NCBI RefSeq assembly: GCF_000298315.2
Contig: NZ_AEYE02000035.1
Span: 543,514 to 607,513, forward strand
Reading direction: 5' to 3'
DNA from: Rhizobium grahamii CCGE 502
GTDB lineage: Bacteria > Pseudomonadota > Alphaproteobacteria > Rhizobiales > Rhizobiaceae
Length of the DNA: 64,000 bases
Positions 61,296 to 64,000 of this stretch are shown here, in pieces. How positions within the stretch are numbered: the first letter of the stretch is position 1; the number at the start of each line of letters is the position of its first letter. The position numbers and the translations under genes are program-made. Below the pieces are notes generated by a model. That model worked only from the letters and a program-made list of their open reading frames with translations. It did not search any database and was not told the DNA's origin.

Positions 61296-64000
61296 TCACG
61301 CGGCGAGCTGCGGCCGGAAGACCACATCGGCATAGTAATTGGCTGAATCAAAGGTGCTCGTCGGGAAGAGTCCCGCGGTCGCAGATCCTCCATAGGAATA
61401 CACGCCATTACCACCACTCGCCGCACTCGACAGCGCCGTTAGCGGACCGCTGGTGACGCCGCTTGCAAAAAAGCCATCGGTCGCCACATAGGCCCCTGTG
61501 GTGTGGTACGACGCGATGTAGGTGGTGCCGGCTGTGATGGTGACCGGGGTTGCAAAATTCACTGTCTGCCAGCCACTGCCCGTGGTGCCGGCATAGGTGG
61601 CGGTGGCTAGCTTGGTGCCCCCCGTGGTCCAAAGGTCAACGACGTTCTGCCCATTGTCGTTCGCGCTTCGGTAAAACCTGATGCCGGTAATGTCACCGGC
61701 AACGTTTGCCTGGAATTTGAGGCCGAGCTCGAGTTGCTGGCCATCGTTCAGGTTTGTCTGTGCCGGTGTGCTGGTGGCGCTGAACAGGCTGTAGGTCGAG
61801 GGCGCTGTCGCGGTGATGTTGAAGGTCTCGCTGGTGGCAAGGCCGGCAAGGTCGGTCGCCGTCACCTTGATGCCTGACGTGCCGGCTGCCGTCGGCGTAC
61901 CGCTGAAGGTTCGCGTCGTGGCGTTGAAGCTCAGCCAGGTGGGGAGTGCCGTGCCATCGGCAGATGTTGCCGTGTAGGCGAGCGTGTCGCCGGTATCGAC
62001 ATCGGTGAAGGTGCCGGCCGGCAGCCCGAGCGAAAAGGCGGTGCCGACCGTGGCGTTCTGGGTGGCGGTCTGGGCCGCAAGAACTGGCGCGTCGTCGGCG
62101 CCGTGGATGGTAACGGTCAGCGTCGCCGTGGCCGTGGCACCGGCGGTGTCACGCATGGTGTAGCTGAAGACGTCGCTCAGCGTGTTGGTCGACTGCCGCA
62201 GCGCCTGCACCGCGGTGTTGGTCTCGTTGATCGTATAGCTATAGGCACCCGACGCATCGAGCACGAGGCTGCCATAGGTGCCGGCAAGCGCCGTGCCGAG
62301 CGTGCCTGTCGTCGCCCCGAAGACGATCGTCGTCACCGTCCTGGTGTCGCCGGCATCCGGATCGGTGTCGTTGGTCAAAACGTTGCCGCTCGCAACCGCG
62401 CCGCCCGAACCATTGGCAACACCGCCCTTCTCGGTCGCATCGCCGGTATCGGCGACAGCTGTCGGCGTCGTGTTGCCCGGAATCGTGGTGGAGATGTTGA
62501 AGGTCTCGCTGATGGAAAGGCCGGCAAGGTCCGTTGCCGTCACCTTGATGCCTGACGTGCCGGTTGCGGTGGGCGTACCGCTGAAGGTCTGCGTCGTGGC
62601 ATTGAAACTCAGCCAGGTGGGAAGCGCCGTGCCATCGGCAGATGTTGCCACGTAGGCAAGCGTGTCGCCGGTGTCGACATCGGTGAAGGTGCCGGCCGGC
62701 AGCCCGAGCGAAAAGGCGGTGTTGACCGTGGCGTTCTGGGTGGCGGTCTGGGCCGCAAGAACTGGCGCGTCGTTGGCGCCGTGGATGGCAATGGTCAGCG
62801 ACGCCGTGGCGGTGGCACCGGCAGTGTCACGCATGGTGTAGCTGAAGGCGTCGCTCACCGTGTTGGTCGACAGCCGCAGCGCCTGCACCGCGCTATTGTT
62901 CTCGTTGATCGTATAGCTATAAGCGCCCGACGCATTGATAAGCAGGCTGCCATAGGTGCCGGCAAGCGCCGTGCCGAGCGTGCCTATCGTCGCCCCGAAG
63001 ACGATCGCCGTCACCGTCTTGGTGTCGCCGGCATCCGGATCGGTGTCGTTGGTCAAAACGTTGCCGCTCGCAACCACGCCGCCCGAACCATTGGCAACAC
63101 CGCCCTTCTCGGTCGCATCGCCGGCATCGGCAACCGCGGCCGGCGGAGCATTGTTTGCCGTCCCCGGCCGGAAGACCACATCCGCAAAGTAATTCGATGC
63201 CTGGAAGGTGGCATTCGGAAAAATTCCTGCCGATGCGGTTCCGCCATAACGGTAGACACCATTGCCGCCGGCTGCCGCACTCGACAGAGCCGTTAGCGGG
63301 CCGCTGGTGACAGCTGCCGTGAAATAGTTTCCGGTCGCCACATAGGCCCCTGTGGTGTGGTACGACGCGATGTAGGTGGTGCCGGCTGTGATGGTGACCG
63401 GGGTTGCAAAGTTGACTGTCTGCCAGCCACTGCCCGTGGTGCCGACATAGGTGGCGGTGGCTAGCTTGGTGCCCCCCGTGGTCCAAAGGTCAACGACGTT
63501 CTGCCCATTGTCGTTCGCGCTTCGGTAGAATTTCACCGCAGTGATCTGCCCGGCGACGTTTGCCTGGAATTTGACGCCGAGTTCGATCTGCCGATTGTCG
63601 TTCAGGTTTGTTTGTGCCGGTGTGCTGGTGGCGCTGAACAGGCTGTAGGTCGAGGGCGCTGCCGCGGTGATGTTGAAGGTCTCGCTGGTGGCAAGGCCGG
63701 CAAGGTCGGTCGCCGTCACCTTGATGCCTGACGTGCCGGCTGCCGTCGGCGTACCGCTGAAGGTTCGCGTCGTGGCGTTGAAGCTCAGCCAGGTGGGGAG
63801 TGCCGTGCCATCGGCAGATGTTGCCGTGTAGGCGAGCGTGTCGCCGGTGTCGACATCGGTGAAGGTGCCGGCCGGCAGCCCGAGCGAAAAGGCGGTGCCG
63901 ACCGTGGCGTTCTGGGTGGCGGTCTGGGCCGCAAGAACTGGCGCGTCGTCGGCGCCGTGGATGGTAACGGTCAGCGTCGCCGTGGCCGTGGCACCGGCGA
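61296..64000 (-). CDS. C-terminal part of a large repeat protein with VCBS, Ig-like and DUF4082 modules (partial)
   Basis: The frame is open from the right edge to a TGA at 61296, so the N-terminus lies outside the window. Modules from N to C: VCBS end (from 64000), He_PIG/cadherin-like (about 63960-63667), DUF4082 (63650-63160; LFSATSTPAQTNLND, FYRSANDNGQNVVDLWTTGG), VCBS (63150-62772), He_PIG (62770-62490), VCBS (62470-62098), He_PIG (62095-61800), DUF4082 (61795-61311). Each VCBS has GDATEKGG and NVLTNDTDPDAGDT. Such proteins are secreted or surface adhesins. The last module is DUF4082, without RTX nonapeptides or an anchor visible. Confidence 0.9.
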   Translation of the reverse strand, partial: AGATATATLTVTIHGADDAPVLAAQTATQNATVGTAFSLGLPAGTFTDVDTGDTLAYTATSADGTALPTWLSFNATTRTFSGTPTAAGTSGIKVTATDLAGLATSETFNITAAAPSTYSLFSATSTPAQTNLNDNRQIELGVKFQANVAGQITAVKFYRSANDNGQNVVDLWTTGGTKLATATYVGTTGSGWQTVNFATPVTITAGTTYIASYHTTGAYVATGNYFTAAVTSGPLTALSSAAAGGNGVYRYGGTASAGIFPNATFQASNYFADVVFRPGTANNAPPAAVADAGDATEKGGVANGSGGVVASGNVLTNDTDPDAGDTKTVTAIVFGATIGTLGTALAGTYGSLLINASGAYSYTINENNSAVQALRLSTNTVSDAFSYTMRDTAGATATASLTIAIHGANDAPVLAAQTATQNATVNTAFSLGLPAGTFTDVDTGDTLAYVATSADGTALPTWLSFNATTQTFSGTPTATGTSGIKVTATDLAGLSISETFNISTTIPGNTTPTAVADTGDATEKGGVANGSGGAVASGNVLTNDTDPDAGDTRTVTTIVFGATTGTLGTALAGTYGSLVLDASGAYSYTINETNTAVQALRQSTNTLSDVFSYTMRDTAGATATATLTVTIHGADDAPVLAAQTATQNATVGTAFSLGLPAGTFTDVDTGDTLAYTATSADGTALPTWLSFNATTRTFSGTPTAAGTSGIKVTATDLAGLATSETFNITATAPSTYSLFSATSTPAQTNLNDGQQLELGLKFQANVAGDITGIRFYRSANDNGQNVVDLWTTGGTKLATATYAGTTGSGWQTVNFATPVTITAGTTYIASYHTTGAYVATDGFFASGVTSGPLTALSSAASGGNGVYSYGGSATAGLFPTSTFDSANYYADVVFRPQLAA
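61813..62150. repeat. Direct DNA repeat, copy 1 (Ig-like/VCBS junction)
   Basis: About 335 bp nearly identical to 63667-64000, 1,854 bp away. Reading the two side by side I find a single internal difference (A at 61995 against G) plus a difference at the last base. The repeat continues past the right edge. Near-perfect nucleotide identity within a coding repeat points to recent duplication or gene conversion. Confidence 0.9.
63667..64000. repeat. Direct DNA repeat, copy 2 (Ig-like/VCBS junction)
   Basis: Second copy of the repeat described at 61813-62150, in the same orientation and reading frame. It is cut by the window end. Confidence 0.9.

Noticed and set aside
61813-64000. CRISPR-like or transposon repeats
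   Set aside because: The direct repeats are long, in frame and encode VCBS/Ig-like modules; there are no short repeat-spacer units or terminal inverted repeats.

Overview
The window looks like a chromosomal or chromid segment of an alphaproteobacterium of the Rhizobiaceae (Rhizobium / Sinorhizobium-Ensifer type). The evidence is high GC with rhizobial codon use, a eukaryotic-type glutamine synthetase II next to a DUF2735 gene, an nrtR-nadABC locus, a PraR-like XRE regulator, a YcaO-TfuA pair, and DUF3606, DUF6429 and entericidin-type small genes. No tRNA, rRNA, CRISPR array, insertion sequence or phage gene was seen. The species cannot be fixed from the sequence alone.

Layout. 1-2100: the end of a carbohydrate-uptake operon (unidentified gene end, PfkB kinase, sugar ABC ATPase). 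2106-8891: an amino-acid-type ABC operon (binding protein, two permeases, ATPase) carrying an aromatic-amino-acid-lyase homologue that lacks the MIO-forming Ala-Ser-Gly triad and an N-methyltryptophan/sarcosine-oxidase-like flavoenzyme; it diverges from a HutC-like GntR repressor across a 14-bp perfect palindrome. 8892-10222: a likely AbcR/alpha-r15-like small RNA, a decayed PhnD-like gene and a DUF6429 gene. 10424-14756: nadC-nadB-nadA and the regulator nrtR, with a 19-bp operator in front of nadA. 14757-17655: an accessory patch of small and broken genes, ending in an XRE regulator.

17681-22233 is the most interesting part. It holds a candidate RiPP-type (ribosomally made, post-translationally modified peptide) locus: a SARP/TPR regulator, a 43-residue peptide gene whose Shine-Dalgarno sequence can be locked in a hairpin, a YcaO cyclodehydratase/thioamidase-family enzyme, a TfuA partner, and an 89-residue protein of unknown function, all in one direction.

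22388-30776 is mostly core metabolism: glnII with a sigma-54 promoter, DUF2735, a flavoprotein, panBC, a DnaJ-domain protein, a Tim44-like protein, a YbaK/EbsC deacylase and a GlpR-like repressor. 31202-52750 is a Wzx/Wzy-type exopolysaccharide region with glycosyltransferases, a CapD-like dehydratase, a small phosphoglycosyl transferase, two O-antigen-polymerase/ligase-like proteins, a GumC/Wzz-like protein, a flippase, a GH10 glycosidase and a tandem hydrolase. It is interrupted by unrelated genes (GFA, adenylate cyclase, SRPBCC, a broken deaminase, a Ca2+/H+ antiporter).

53018-59903 carries a feaR-like regulator, an aldehyde dehydrogenase and a copper amine oxidase for aromatic amine use, flanked by an AhpF remnant and a twice-frameshifted LysR gene. 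60005-61189 is a Gal80-like oxidoreductase. From 61296 to the right edge runs the C-terminal part of a large repeat protein (VCBS, Ig-like and DUF4082 modules) whose start lies outside the window.
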